Source: Lepidurus packardi
Lineage: Eukaryota > Arthropoda > Branchiopoda > Notostraca > Triopsidae
DNA length: 64,000 bases
Reading direction: 5' to 3'
NCBI GenBank assembly: GCA_023053545.1
Contig: JAKZAN010000007.1
Span: 6,696,001-6,760,000, forward strand
Under the pieces are notes generated by a model. That model searched no databases. It saw nothing but the letters and a program-made list of their open reading frames with translations, and was not told the origin of the DNA. Shown one piece after another: positions 50,101-61,890 of this stretch (positions are counted from its first letter, which is position 1; the number at the start of each line of letters is the position of its first letter). The translations under genes were made by a program, and so were the position numbers.

Positions 50101-50584
50101 CCTTATTCGATATCGTCGAGAAACTCTTACTCATGTGTGGAATCGTTTCAGAAACGAATATCTAACCAGCCTTCGAGAGTTTCATCAACATTGTCGGAAA
50201 CCTTTTCAAAACGTCATAAACGTCGGTGACATTGTACATGTTCATTCGGAAGAAAAAAGAATTAAATGGAAGATGGCCAAAGTTTTAGAGTTAAAGCGCA
50301 GCCCTGACGGGTATATTCGCACCGCAAACATTCTGATGGAAAATGGTGTTGCGAATCGTCCTATTTGTAAACTATATCCACTGGAAGTAAACAAAGGGAC
50401 CTACGATCCAACTTCCTCGCGAGAACAACTGATGCCACAGCCATCCGTTTCTTCAACAAGACGTCTGCCTCGTTTAGCAGCTATCAAAGCCCGTGACAAA
50501 ATACGTTTATGCATGGATGAACGAGGCGAGACTTTGGCCGGGGCGGCAGGATGTCTTGGTGAAAATGACAAATACTGTCCTTGA
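47195..50584 (+). pseudogene. Bel/Pao gag-pol with in-frame loss of most reverse transcriptase and RNase H
   Basis: One open frame of 1,129 residues starting at the first ATG after the primer-binding segment and ending inside the 3' LTR. Order: DUF1759-type gag (TFDGNLMQWKRFWDSF near residue 168), three Cys/His knuckles (about 387-450), DUF1758-type aspartic protease (FDPGAQHSLIT near 515; Pro where Ser/Thr is usual), and the first part of RT (to SLNDCL near 820). The frame then jumps directly into the integrase core (LSDNARTFESV near 830, GGMWERL, EVESILNDRPL) and DUF5641 (VGDIVHV near 1009). The RT catalytic YxDD region, RNase H, the integrase zinc finger and its first catalytic Asp are gone without breaking the frame. 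The copy can only be non-autonomous. Confidence 0.92.
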
Positions 50585-50830
50585 CCCTTACCCTTGACAC
50601 TCTTTTGACCCTTTTTCCTTCGGTGGTTGTCCTTCCTTCCTTTTTTGTAGAAATACGTCGTTTTACTTACGTTGACGTATGTCCAGAACAGTATGCAAAG
50701 TCAGATGATGAAGTTAGTAGTATTTTGATAGTGGTAGAGTTAAGAAGCAAATACATTGGTAAATGATTTTGGTAAAGCCATCCTGTTGTCTGCTCTTCTA
50801 CAACACAACGCAGGACATTTATTCGTGACA
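50552..50830 (+). repeat. 3' LTR of the Bel/Pao element
   Basis: Same 279 bp as the 5' LTR, followed directly by TTTACGTTCGAG of the transposase. Its right-hand 131 bp are mirrored at 57,235-57,365. Confidence 0.93.
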
Positions 50831-53800
50831 TTTACGTTCGAGTCGTGGAATGGAGTCTTAGGCAAAATGTTCAATGGAACGAAAGGTGTTGGACAACAAA
50901 TCTGCAGAAATTACCTTGGCTTGAAAAACATTCGGGACATGACCATTTCTGCCGGTACGCAACGTCCTGAATGTACTACTTTCACGACCGAATTATTTGG
51001 CCATCGCGTAACGGACAAGATTTCACGTTCCGGACCGATGACCTGCTTCGGAAACCCGAAACAAACGATACTCGCCGAATGTGACCGAGATGCTTTAACC
51101 GCTGTTACAAAAGTTCCGGCTGAAGTTATGGCACAGTATTTTTCAAGATTCACGGCGTACAGCAGACTGTGGACTGTCAAGAAAGGCGACGGCGTGACGC
51201 ACCGCCAAGACGACAGTTGGGTGCTTCTCGAAAGCGGTGACTGTTTTCAAATCGAGAAATGCATCAAGATGCTTTCCAAGGATGACGGTAAAGTCCTCGT
51301 GCCCGAGGGATATTTCGTTTTGGGAAAACAAGCTACTTTAACACAATTCAAATATACAGTTTCAAAGGTCAGCGACACGATGCGATTCCTCTGGGTGGCG
51401 AAACTTACTGAAAAGGTACAAGTCATCACTCTGAACGAACATTCTCGAAAATGTAGTCATGTGTGTGTGTCCGGTGTTAGCTACGTAACACCTTTGCCTA
51501 ATCCCGTAGAGAGGGATTAGTTGATAAAATTCAATTGTACCGCTAGAGCAACTTTTTTTAAGATCATTTGAAATGCTTAGTAAAGCCTCTCGTGAGATGA
51601 TTTCCTTCAGGAAATCATCGAGTTTACCGTAGCAAAACATCCGAGAGGTTGCTTTCAAATATCAAAATGCCACCGTGAAATGGTATCTACTAAAGATACC
51701 ATTGAGCTAAGTAAGAGTTACTTGCATCCGGTGATGGCAATAAGAGCTTATGCCTGAAAGTAAAGGCTAGTTTTTACGATGGTTCGAGCGTTTGAGTAAT
51801 TACGAATCAACACATAAGGTACAGTACGTAAATTCCTTCTTTTCTTAAAAAATCCAAAAGCCACTTTGCTTTATTCCTCCCGTTCGTGATAGGGATGACC
51901 CCGGTCACTTTCACTTCCACCACCGCGCCGCGGCTGCTATGCTGCTCCTGCTGGTGGCGCCTCAGCGCTGCTGTATGCCCACGATTTTGACGATCGCCGC
52001 CACGATGGTCATACCGACAAGTGTATGCAATATGCTGGTAATTATTTCGAAATAGTGCAAGGTACTAGTTAAACAAGATGCATCATTAACGAAAAAATAT
52101 CAGAATTATTGCATTTACCTTTGTGCTTCCACGTTAAGTCCCTGCGGCTTCGTTCCGAGAAGATACCCCTATGCCTCCTGTGCCTTGCCCGCACATGGCC
52201 TGACCTCCCGATTCTATTCCCGTGCTCGGGATAGGGTGCGGGATTGCTAGGTGAAGTTTCGGTTGCGATGGGGTCCGGTTCAGGATGGGGTGCGGAAGTT
52301 GCGGTATAGGGTGGTGCAGGATTAGGCGCCGTGTAGTAGGGATAACGTTCGGCTTCGAGGCCCGTAAAGTCGCCGTCTCCATCCATAACTTCTAACTGAA
52401 ACAAAAGAGAAAAATTATGATCGGAAATTGTGGCATTTGGAAGGACTCACCTTGTCGTACGACGGTTGTAAGTTGTCTACTTTGGTCATCAGTGTGTCAC
52501 TTATTTATACTTGTTGTATTACTTAGAAGTTTTCCTGAGTCTGCCCTTTATTGTTAATCTTGTCCTTTTGCCCTGACCTGTGTCACTTTTTTTTTATACA
52601 TATGATGTTTAGGCCCAGGCCCGTAGTCCTCCGACTACGATTACACCGGCACCTGTTTCGAGCTCAAACATCAAACTTGCTTTTCGACTCGTCAAAACGA
52701 AGATCATTGATTTGAAACTACCCGTATTCGCCGTTACCTCCTACCCGAAGAGCAGTGCAACAAGACAATCAGGAATCCTGGCCTCTGACTTGACAATGCT
52801 CCATTATTTCGCTGGCGGGAGAACACGGACAACTTATGTTGTAAGTTTTGTGAATTCACTTCTTTTGTAACAATGTTGTATTTTCTCGAAAATGCCTTTT
52901 TTCTTTTTTTTTTAACCTATAATTCGTTATATTTGTTACGATTTGTTATATTTTATATCTTGAGTGACGTACATGTATTATGTATGTTAGAATTGTACTA
53001 ACGTATCTTGGGTGAAATGATTTTGGCTGCTATGATAAAATTATACTTTGAAATTCGTTCATGATTATATTGTACATTCCATACAAAAATTTTCTCTGGA
53101 CTTGTAAGTGACGTAGTTTTCCTGTACAAATGCGGTCTAAAATAGTAAAAAAAAATACAGTTTTTGGATTCATATTCACCAAGCAGCAAGCACTTTTCTT
53201 TGCTTTGACCTTGTGTTTGTCAGCAAAGAGGGAAGAGGGGCTTCGCTTAAGGTGCCTTTAATTGACTGACCTGCTCCTGCAAAACTTGTAGAAAGAGATA
53301 ATTGACCTTTTTAAATACCCGGATACCCCAGGCCTTTCACTAATCCTGAAAAAGTAGGAGAACGGGTTGTCAGGAGAAGGGAGTCATCATCGAAGGGATA
53401 GAAGGTATCCGGACCTCGCGGTTTTCTCCGCGACGCTGGGGACGGCTAAACTTTCTGAACCAACTTAAGCCGGTGAAGGTTCACAGAACAAGTTACAGTA
53501 TAAATAGTGACACACTGCGATGACCAAAGTAGACAACTTAGAACCGACGTACAACAAGGTATAGCCTTCCAAATTCCACAATTTCCGATCTTAATTTTTT
53601 TTCTTTGGTTTACGTTACAGGATGGATGAAGACGACGAAAGTCTATTGAACATGTCCCAAACTCCTGAACCATCCCAACCCTTACCCAATCCCGCGCCCC
53701 ATCCCGCGCCCCAACCCGCGCCCCAACCCGCCCCATCCAACGCCCCATCCCGCACCCCACGCCCCATCACGCACCCCATCACGCGCCTCATCACGCGCCT

Positions 53801-54031
53801 CATCACGCACCCCATCCCGCACCCGTCAGACATCGCAGGAGATTCCGCCATGCGTTGGCACACCAAGCGCATCGAGAACGACTCTCGGATAATGCAACGT
53901 AAGAGTTCAAGAATGTTGATATTTTATTTCGTTAAATTTAAAGCTAGTTTACCACGATGGTTTGGGGGCATTATAGCCGCCATGGTTTTCGTGGCCGTGG
54001 ACAGGCGTCGGTCCACCGACCGCGGGCGTGG
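50700..54031 (+). repeat. left arm of palindrome 2
   Basis: Position x matches the complement of 108,065 minus x. Contains the end of the 3' LTR, the C-terminal transposase piece, accessory gene 1 (-, 51,807-52,386), the unknown two-exon gene (+, 52,613-53,357) and accessory gene 2 (+, 53,622-53,898, frame disturbed in the PAPH repeats). Confidence 0.96.
50831..51520 (+). pseudogene. transposase C-terminal piece interrupted by the LTR (copy C)
   Basis: Begins at TTTACGTTCGAGTCGTGG, i.e. within the FTFESWNG motif, directly at the LTR end. It matches copy A to the stop, with Cys to Ser in RKCCHVCV. The apparent start in the LTR is fortuitous. Confidence 0.9.
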
Positions 54032-54033
54032 CC

Positions 54034-57000
54034 GTCCACGGCCACGCCCGCGGTCCACCGACGCCTGTCCACGGCCACGAAAACCATGGCGGCTATAATG
54101 CCCCCAAACCATCGTGGTAAACTAGCTTTAAATTTAACGAAATAAAATATCAACATTCTTGAACTCTTACGTTGCATTATCCGAGAGTCGTTCTCGATGC
54201 GCTTGGTGTGCCAACGCATGGCGGAATCTCCTGCGATGTCTGACGGGTGCGGGATGGGGTGCGTGATGAGGCGCGTGATGAGGCGCGTGATGGGGTGCGT
54301 GATGGGTGCGGGATGGGGTGCGTTGGATGGGGTAAGGGTTGGGGCGCGGGTTGGGGCGCGGGATGGGGCGCGGGATTGGGTAAGGGTTGGGATGGTTCAG
54401 GAGTTTGGGACATGTTCAATAGACTTTCGTCGTCTTCATCCATCCTGTAACGTAAACCAAAGAAAAAAAATTAAGATCGGAAATTGTGGAATTTGGAAGG
54501 CTATACCTTGTTGTACGTCGGTTCTAAGTTGTCTACTTTGGTCATCGCAGTGTGTCACTATTTATACTGTAACTTGTTCTGTGAACCTTCACCGGCTTAA
54601 GTTGGTTCAGAAAGTTTAGCCGTCCCCAGCGTCGCGGAGAAAACCGCGAGGTCCGGATACCTTCTATCCCTTCGATGATGACTCCCTTCTCCTGACAACC
54701 CGTTCTCCTACTTTTTCAGGATTAGTGAAAGGCCTGGGGTATCCGGGTATTTAAAAAGGTCAATTATCTCTTTCTACAAGTTTTGCAGGAGCAGGTCAGT
54801 CAATTAAAGGCACCTTAAGCGAAGCCCCTCTTCCCTCTTTGCTGACAAACACAAGGTCAAAGCAAAGAAAAGTGCTTGCTGCTTGGTGAATATGAATCCA
54901 AAAACTGTATTTTTTTTTACTATTTTAGACCGCATTTGTACAGGAAAACTACGTCACTTACAAGTCCAGAGAAAATTTTTGTATGGAATGTACAATATAA
55001 TCATGAACGAATTTCAAAGTATAATTTTATCATAGCAGCCAAAATCATTTCACCCAAGATACGTTAGTACAATTCTAACATACATAATACATGTACGTCA
55101 CTCAAGATATAAAATATAACAAATCGTAACAAATATAACGAATTATAGGTTAAAAAAAAAAGAAAAAAGGCATTTTCGAGAAAATACAACATTGTTACAA
55201 AAGAAGTGAATTCACAAAACTTACAACATAAGTTGTCCGTGTTCTCCCGCCAGCGAAATAATGGAGCATTGTCAAGTCAGAGGCCAGGATTCCTGATTGT
55301 CTTGTTGCACTGCTCTTCGGGTAGGAGGTAACGGCGAATACGGGTAGTTTCAAATCAATGATCTTCGTTTTGACGAGTCGAAAAGCAAGTTTGATGTTTG
55401 AGCTCGAAACAGGTGCCGGTGTAATCGTAGTCGGAGGACTACGGGCCTGGGCCTAAACATCATATGTATAAAAAAAAAGTGACACAGGTCAGGGCAAAAG
55501 GACAAGATTAACAATAAAGGGCAGACTCAGGAAAACTTCTAAGTAATACAACAAGTATAAATAAGTGACACACTGATGACCAAAGTAGACAACTTACAAC
55601 CGTCGTACGACAAGGTGAGTCCTTCCAAATGCCACAATTTCCGATCATAATTTTTCTCTTTTGTTTCAGTTAGAAGTTATGGATGGAGACGGCGACTTTA
55701 CGGGCCTCGAAGCCGAACGTTATCCCTACTACACGGCGCCTAATCCTGCACCACCCTATACCGCAACTTCCGCACCCCATCCTGAACCGGACCCCATCGC
55801 AACCGAAACTTCACCTAGCAATCCCGCACCCTATCCCGAGCACGGGAATAGAATCGGGAGGTCAGGCCATGTGCGGGCAAGGCACAGGAGGCATAGGGGT
55901 ATCTTCTCGGAACGAAGCCGCAGGGACTTAACGTGGAAGCACAAAGGTAAATGCAATAATTCTGATATTTTTTCGTTAATGATGCATCTTGTTTAACTAG
56001 TACCTTGCACTATTTCGAAATAATTACCAGCATATTGCATACACTTGTCGGTATGACCATCGTGGCGGCGATCGTCAAAATCGTGGGCATACAGCAGCGC
56101 TGAGGCGCCACCAGCAGGAGCAGCATAGCAGCCGCGGCGCGGTGGTGGAAGTGAAAGTGACCGGGGTCATCCCTATCACGAACGGGAGGAATAAAGCAAA
56201 GTGGCTTTTGGATTTTTTAAGAAAAGAAGGAATTTACGTACTGTACCTTATGTGTTGATTCGTAATTACTCAAACGCTCGAACCATCGTAAAAACTAGCC
56301 TTTACTTTCAGGCATAAGCTCTTATTGCCATCACCGGATGCAAGTAACTCTTACTTAGCTCAATGGTATCTTTAGTAGATACCATTTCACGGTGGCATTT
56401 TGATATTTGAAAGCAACCTCTCGGATGTTTTGCTACGGTAAACTCGATGATTTCCTGAAGGAAATCATCTCACGAGAGGCTTTACTAAGCATTTCAAATG
56501 ATCTTAAAAAAAGTTGCTCTAGCGGTACAATTGAATTTTATCAACTAATCCCTCTCTACGGGATTAGGCAAAGGTGTTACGTAGCTAACACCGGACACAC
56601 ACACATGACTACATTTTCGAGAATGTTCGTTCAGAGTGATGACTTGTACCTTTTCAGTAAGTTTCGCCACCCAGAGGAATCGCATCGTGTCGCTGACCTT
56701 TGAAACTGTATATTTGAATTGTGTTAAAGTAGCTTGTTTTCCCAAAACGAAATATCCCTCGGGCACGAGGACTTTACCGTCATCCTTGGAAAGCATCTTG
56801 ATGCATTTCTCGATTTGAAAACAGTCACCGCTTTCGAGAAGCACCCAACTGTCGTCTTGGCGGTGCGTCACGCCGTCGCCTTTCTTGACAGTCCACAGTC
56901 TGCTGTACGCCGTGAATCTTGAAAAATACTGTGCCATAACTTCAGCCGGAACTTTTGTAACAGCGGTTAAAGCATCTCGGTCACATTCGGCGAGTATCGT

Positions 57001-57365
57001 TTGTTTCGGGTTTCCGAAGCAGGTCATCGGTCCGGAACGTGAAATCTTGTCCGTTACGCGATGGCCAAATAATTCGGTCGTGAAAGTAGTACATTCAGGA
57101 CGTTGCGTACCGGCAGAAATGGTCATGTCCCGAATGTTTTTCAAGCCAAGGTAATTTCTGCAGATTTGTTGTCCAACACCTTTCGTTCCATTGAACATTT
57201 TGCCTAAGACTCCATTCCACGACTCGAACGTAAATGTCACGAATAAATGTCCTGCGTTGTGTTGTAGAAGAGCAGACAACAGGATGGCTTTACCAAAATC
57301 ATTTACCAATGTATTTGCTTCTTAACTCTACCACTATCAAAATACTACTAACTTCATCATCTGAC
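54034..57365 (-). repeat. right arm of palindrome 2
   Basis: Mirror of the left arm: accessory gene 2 (-, 54,167-54,443), unknown gene (-, 54,708-55,452), accessory gene 1 (+, 55,679-56,258), transposase piece (-), then reversed LTR sequence that runs into the N gap. Confidence 0.96.
56545..57234 (-). pseudogene. transposase C-terminal piece interrupted by the LTR (copy D)
   Basis: Mirror of copy C, ending at the reversed LTR next to the N gap. Confidence 0.9.
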
Positions 57366-57465
57366 NNNNNNNNNNNNNNNNNNNNNNNNNNNNNNNNNNN
57401 NNNNNNNNNNNNNNNNNNNNNNNNNNNNNNNNNNNNNNNNNNNNNNNNNNNNNNNNNNNNNNNNN
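57366..57465. other. assembly gap, 100 N
   Basis: Exactly 100 unknown bases, a conventional scaffold gap of unknown true size. Reversed LTR lies on its left and uninterrupted transposase on its right. Confidence 1.
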
Positions 57466-59157
57466 TTTGCTAAGACTCCATTCCACGACTCGAACGTAAA
57501 GGCTGAGTAATGCCACAAGGGCCCCCCACTTGTTTACAGAGTCCGCGAGATGTAGCAAACCATGAACGTTATAGCTCATATTTTTCTTTCCGTACAGTCT
57601 CTGGAAGTCGCTAACGTACTCCGCAAGAAGATCACGAACCCTAGCCAAGTCTGTACGATTAATCTTGTCGCTCAGCAGCACGTGCATAGCAGTAAACAGA
57701 AGCAACCAGTGCTTCAGGAATTGGGCGCGAATAACGCCAGCTAGGACTGGCAGCGAATAAAACAAAAGGAAGGCTCTAAGTTCTGAAGCTTTCCAGTGAG
57801 GTAAATCGCCCAAAGCTCGAGGAGCGCGAGTGATTTCTGAAGGCGGTTTGATGGCTTCAATGTTCCGGTTAACTTGTTTTATTTGCGCAGGACAAAGGTA
57901 AAACGGTGTTCCTTGTTCTCCGTCTTCGTCAGAATTGTAAGCAATTGCTTCACTATACCAAGCAGTACACCATGCATGTACCTCAGGGACGATGGCCTCA
58001 ACAACATCCAGGCCTCTGTAAAGGGCCAAGGACAGTCGCATCCTTCACGCCTTTGACTGCTTTGATTGCTTTGCCTGCTTTACGCGTACGTCTAGCTTCT
58101 TCGCAATCAAGTTTATGTTGCTCTGCGGACCGCATCTCATGAACGACCCCAGGCTTCGCGGGATAAACTCGCCGGCCAGAATCCCATTCGCCTCGATGAT
58201 AGCAAAAATCACAACCATATTCACCATTAAATTGCTTGCAATTCCGGATAAGAGCTCTCGCTGGAGCATCGGCTACAATGTTGGCTGCGTACACGTTTGT
58301 ATCGCCTTTGAAAAGTTCTTTTTTTTTCTCGAATGGATTCAAGCTCATCTGCTAAAGGTTCCAACAAGCCGAACATGTTTGGCTTACCTTTCCCAGCCCA
58401 TAGAGCAACCATCATGGTATTATGATACCGGTCACACACAGGCAATTCGTTTACGCTTACGAAGACTGGCCAACAGAAAATTTTGACGAGTTAAAAAAAG
58501 ATGCGCCGTCCGTATTCACTTGTAAAGTGAGGTCTTTCCCGGGACGAAAGCTCGTCCTCGTCTTCAAAGATTCATAGGCTTCGCCATCAACTATGCCATG
58601 AATACAATCAGCATTACTTGGCGCCGGGGTTGGTATTTTTTCTTTTTTCAGTAACCTTCTTAACTGCGGTAAGAGAGGTACTTCAAATAAAGCCGGTCCC
58701 TTATTCATTTCCCTCGGTTGTCGGTGTGTGGCCACAATGGCTGCAATACGATTCCCCATTTCGCTTATCCAATGCAGCCTTAAAAATGTAACCACAGTCC
58801 GGACAAAGGTCGATCTTCTTCACATTGTTATCGAAGACTGAGGAATAAATTTTTTTGAATTGATACACGCTTCTTAAAGGGAACGACTTGTTGAGTGCTG
58901 AACAGATCTTCAACAAGAACTCACGGCAACATCGCAGAGAAGAAACCGTAACACAAACGACAGCAACATGAAATCGACTTCCGTTAGTGAAACGTTCCCT
59001 CCGGGATTACGTCATCGAACGTCGGCTCGTTGTCTTCCATGCCTTCGTTTCCTTCAAGCGTTTGCGTTCCTTGTTCCATATGTTCCACATTAATTGCTGC
59101 AATGTTGTCATTTTCATCTTCTGTGGGACATCGTTTCCACGGTTGGATTACCAACCT
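57466..59157 (-). pseudogene. longer transposase copy with N-terminal zinc ribbon, many frameshifts (copy E)
   Basis: On the minus strand from an acceptor near 59,157: an acidic leader (ENDNIAAINVEHMEQGTQ), a hydrophobic SLTEVDFMLLSFVLRFLL segment, YQFKKIYSSVFDNN, a zinc ribbon CPDCGYIF...YCSHCGH, and NKGPALFEVPLLPQLRRLL. Then follows DLTLQVNTDGASFF, whose Asp is the likely first catalytic residue, then the same sequence as copies A/B from NELPVCDRYHN through PEYMHG to the gap. Frames shift repeatedly by one base, e.g. near 57,523, 57,906, 57,981, 58,023, 58,325, 58,472 and 58,709, mostly in homopolymers. Upstream of about 58,504 this copy holds sequence that copies A and B have lost. Either a decaying element or poorly polished assembly. 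Confidence 0.82.
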
Positions 59158-59180
59158 GAAAGTACGTTGGAGAATCAAAA

Positions 59181-60225
59181 GTCATGGAATAGGAAGAATG
59201 TAACAATGTATAGACCTCACAGCAACCCAAAAGAAAGCAAATGTAGAAATTGAAGAGTTACGCTGGGATAGAAGAAAATTAGAACTGATTATAAAGAAAT
59301 AGAAAACAGTCATTACATGTTGTCTGCACGGGATTTCCAGTACGCTCGTCCGGAACGGTTCTAGAAAAGGATAAGTATGCATTATAGACGATGACAATAA
59401 GCATAAACACAAAGTTCTATAAAGCTATAAAAGCAACGCACTGTACCATTGAGGTGAGTCTGGGAACTCGCAAAAGATGCCGAGAAGTTGACTATATAGA
59501 AAGTCAACTCGTTTGGGTAAGTGCAAAATAAGAAATGCCTTTGTGGGGTGATTAATTGGAATAATGGTTTGATTTCGTTCACATTCGAACCACCATACAT
59601 TTATATTGATAAGTTTTGCAAATAATTACTTGAATGCAATATGTAGTTTAACGTGCGTCTCGGAATTGGGGCAGATGATCCTTTTTTATGGTAAAGCTTG
59701 CGACACCGTTTCATTGTTCCTCCTAAAGGGACATTTTTGCACGCACACTTTCTGTTTCTTCAATTAAAAACGACACAAAACTGTCTGTCAACTTTTCCGT
59801 TTTCGTTTGGTGAAACAAACGTATGCACACTTCTCAACGTTCTTTCCAGAACTATTGCGGTGGAACCGGTGGAAGGGTGGTTTAAAGGATCTTGCTGGCG
59901 ACTTGGCGCGAGGAAATTCCTCGCTTTAATTGTCTCTAATAGCTCATCCCAAAGGCAAGCCCTGCACCTGCCCCTGTCACCTTAGGCCGGTCAGCCTCAC
60001 GTTGCTGTGGTTCTTGACTTTTCGAGAGCGGCGGACAGGAAGAAGGGTTTCTTAATATGACCCATGGGTCCATCCCATGGTCCATCCACCACGTCTTTCG
60101 AAGAATCCTCGGAGCCTATATATCCATGGGAAATACGCAGATCACCTTGGGTGTCATGCCACCTTTGTAGTCATCTTTGGCTGCATACCTTATAGTTCGG
60201 CTATCGTTGACCAAATGATGTAGGG
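59181..60225. other. spacer between divergent transposase and BEN-domain gene
   Basis: No supported gene. A plus-strand frame 59,698-59,985 has no recognisable features. Contains a short CCATGGGTCC/CCATGGTCC repeat near 60,061-60,093. Confidence 0.5.
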
Positions 60226-60233
60226 TATATAAA
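60226..60233 (+). promoter_or_regulatory. TATA box of the BEN-domain gene
   Basis: TATATAAA 48 bp upstream of the first ATG, placing transcription start near 60,256. The longer string GTAGGGTATATAAA also occurs at about 30,117. Confidence 0.6.
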
Positions 60234-60280
60234 CGACCTAAACGCGAGCCATCTCGTCACACACTATCCTGTTTAATTCC

Positions 60281-61594
60281 ATGATGGCAAGTTCTGTGCA
60301 GAAAAGGCAGCGTAAGCCAAAGGATTACCCGGACTACGAAACGTCGGAGCAATCGGTCAGGAAGCTGCAGGAAACCAGCAGCATCAGGGAGGATTTTAAA
60401 GCCCCCAAGGCTATAAACAAGTTCAACGAGGTTCGTATTGAGTGAATTTAATATTGCACTTATTTTGTTTGATTTATATTCAATATTCATTTTTTATGTT
60501 AGCTCTGTTCATCGGGTGGCTCAGCCGCAACACCACCTGTGAAGCAGCCGGTTCGACCAAAAATGTCGACCCAACATCGCTCTGTGGCATCTTCATCCTC
60601 TTCGGGATCAAACAATGTAAGTTTGTCGGTGAATTTTTTGTAGTTATAATTGTCTGTTAACTTATTTTGTTTGATTTATATTCACTTTTTTTTTATTTTA
60701 GCTCTGTTCATCCGGCGGCTCAGCCGCAACACCACCCGTGAAGCAGCCAGTTCGACCTGCAATGACCCAACAACGCTCTGTGGCATCTTCATCCTCTTCG
60801 GGATCAGACAATGTAAGTTTGTCGGTGAATTTTTGGCCGCTTTAATTGCGTGTAATTGATATTGCTAAGGATTAATTTGTAATTTTAAAGTTACATTTCA
60901 TTTATCAGGAGATTAGTGATCCGAAGACGAACCTATGCTCAACGAAGAGGAGCCTTATGCTGAGGAACCTATGCTCTACGAAGAGGAGCCTGATGCTGAC
61001 GAACCTATGCTCCACGAAGAGGAGCCGGTTGAAAACACCGAAGAATTTTTGTCGTTCTTGTCATTGCCCGTGAATGCACAGCTTCAACTTCTCTTTAAGA
61101 AAATCTTAACAGTCGAACGGAAGCAAGAGCAGCAACTGACACAACCTGCAATCTCCGCTCCAGTAAGTATCTAGTACAAACACTTTTACATTTTTTTTCC
61201 TTTCTCTATTAATTTACTTTTACATATTTAATTAATGTTTTCTTTTTTCAGACGGTGAAGTTCGGTGACATGGAAATTACAGAAAAAGATCTGGCCCAGT
61301 GTTTAGGCGACCTCCACCAGACCACTGGAAAGGATCTGACGTATGCCTTAGCGAAAAAAGTCTTCGGGGAGGAAATGATGGCTTCCCCGGACAGTCACAG
61401 GTGGAAAAGCGACTGCCCACCACGTTCAGAAAAAAGACCCGAAACCAAAGCTGTCCGAAACCGCTGTCGAGGATATCATTGTGTACGTCTGTAACAAGAA
61501 AGACGTGGACGCGACAAGTGTTCGTCGTTGGCTCATGAAGCTTTGCTACCTTTCGCACAAAAATGTACAGAGAAAACTCAGTCGAAAAAAATGA
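60281..61594 (+). pseudogene. BEN-domain protein gene with duplicated exon; two apparent one-base frameshifts
   Basis: Exons 60281-60430, 60503-60616, 60702-60812, about 60909-61162 and 61252-61594. Exon 1: MMASSVQKRQRKPKDYPDYE. Exons 2 and 3 are near-identical (LCSSGGSAATPPVKQPVRP) with similar introns, a tandem exon duplication. Exon 4 holds acidic repeats (EEEPYAEEPMLYEEEPDADE) and a helix FLSFLSLPVNAQLQLLFKKI; its frame needs one extra base near 60,921. Exon 5 has DLTYALAKKVFGEEMM, then, after a one-base shift in a CCCC run near 61,385, TGGKATAHHVQKKDP and VEDIIVYVCNKKDVDATSV, RRWLMKLCYLSHKNVQRKL. That is the BEN-domain pattern (alpha-helical DNA/protein-binding module of chromatin regulators and mobile elements). 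It lies head-to-head with the transposase and may belong to the full-length transposon (inference). It could be a functional gene if the shifts are consensus errors. Confidence 0.7.
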
Positions 61595-61780
61595 ATTGAA
61601 TGTATTTTTCTAAATTGCAATGCCTGTTTTGTTAATTGTTCTCTTTTTAAATTTTTATGCATTTTCTTAATGTAGTCTTTTGTCCTCGAAACTATATACT
61701 CTGCTAATTTTGTTTGTAATACATTTTTATATCGTTTACTCTTCAGCCTATATCAAATGGATGTGCGTGGTTTACATATT

Positions 61781-61890
61781 AGGGAGCGTCCTTTAATGGC
61801 GCCATCACGGGGGTGGGTGGGGGTGGTAGACAAACGCTGACGCTTGATGACAAGGGGGTGGATGGTTTGGCAAAAAGTGACCCCCATCCT
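61781..61890. mobile_element. MITE-like fragment
   Basis: AGGGAGCGTCCTTTAATGGC, a G-run region and AAAAAGTGACCCCC resemble termini of widespread arthropod MITEs starting GGG-CGTCC with G-rich interiors. Only one end is clear, and no matching inverted end is found. Confidence 0.35.

Larger units (their letters stand above)
46895..50830 (+). mobile_element. Bel/Pao LTR retrotransposon, internally deleted
   Basis: Two 279-bp direct repeats (TGTCTTGG...GTGACA) bound a single long frame. A primer-binding-like segment TTGGTGCCGTGACC follows the left LTR at about 47,178, and a purine-rich GGGGCGGCAGGA precedes the right LTR. The LTRs differ at one base that I can see (46,1st copy AACAATATG, second AACAGTATG), so insertion is recent. 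The 5-bp flanks, ATAAT and TTTAC, do not match: the left flank is the palindrome arm with Pellino 3' flank and the right flank is transposase sequence. Confidence 0.93.

Noticed and set aside
50756..50830. A 254-residue protein starting in the LTR and continuing into transposase
   Set aside because: Fortuitous joining at the LTR/transposase border.
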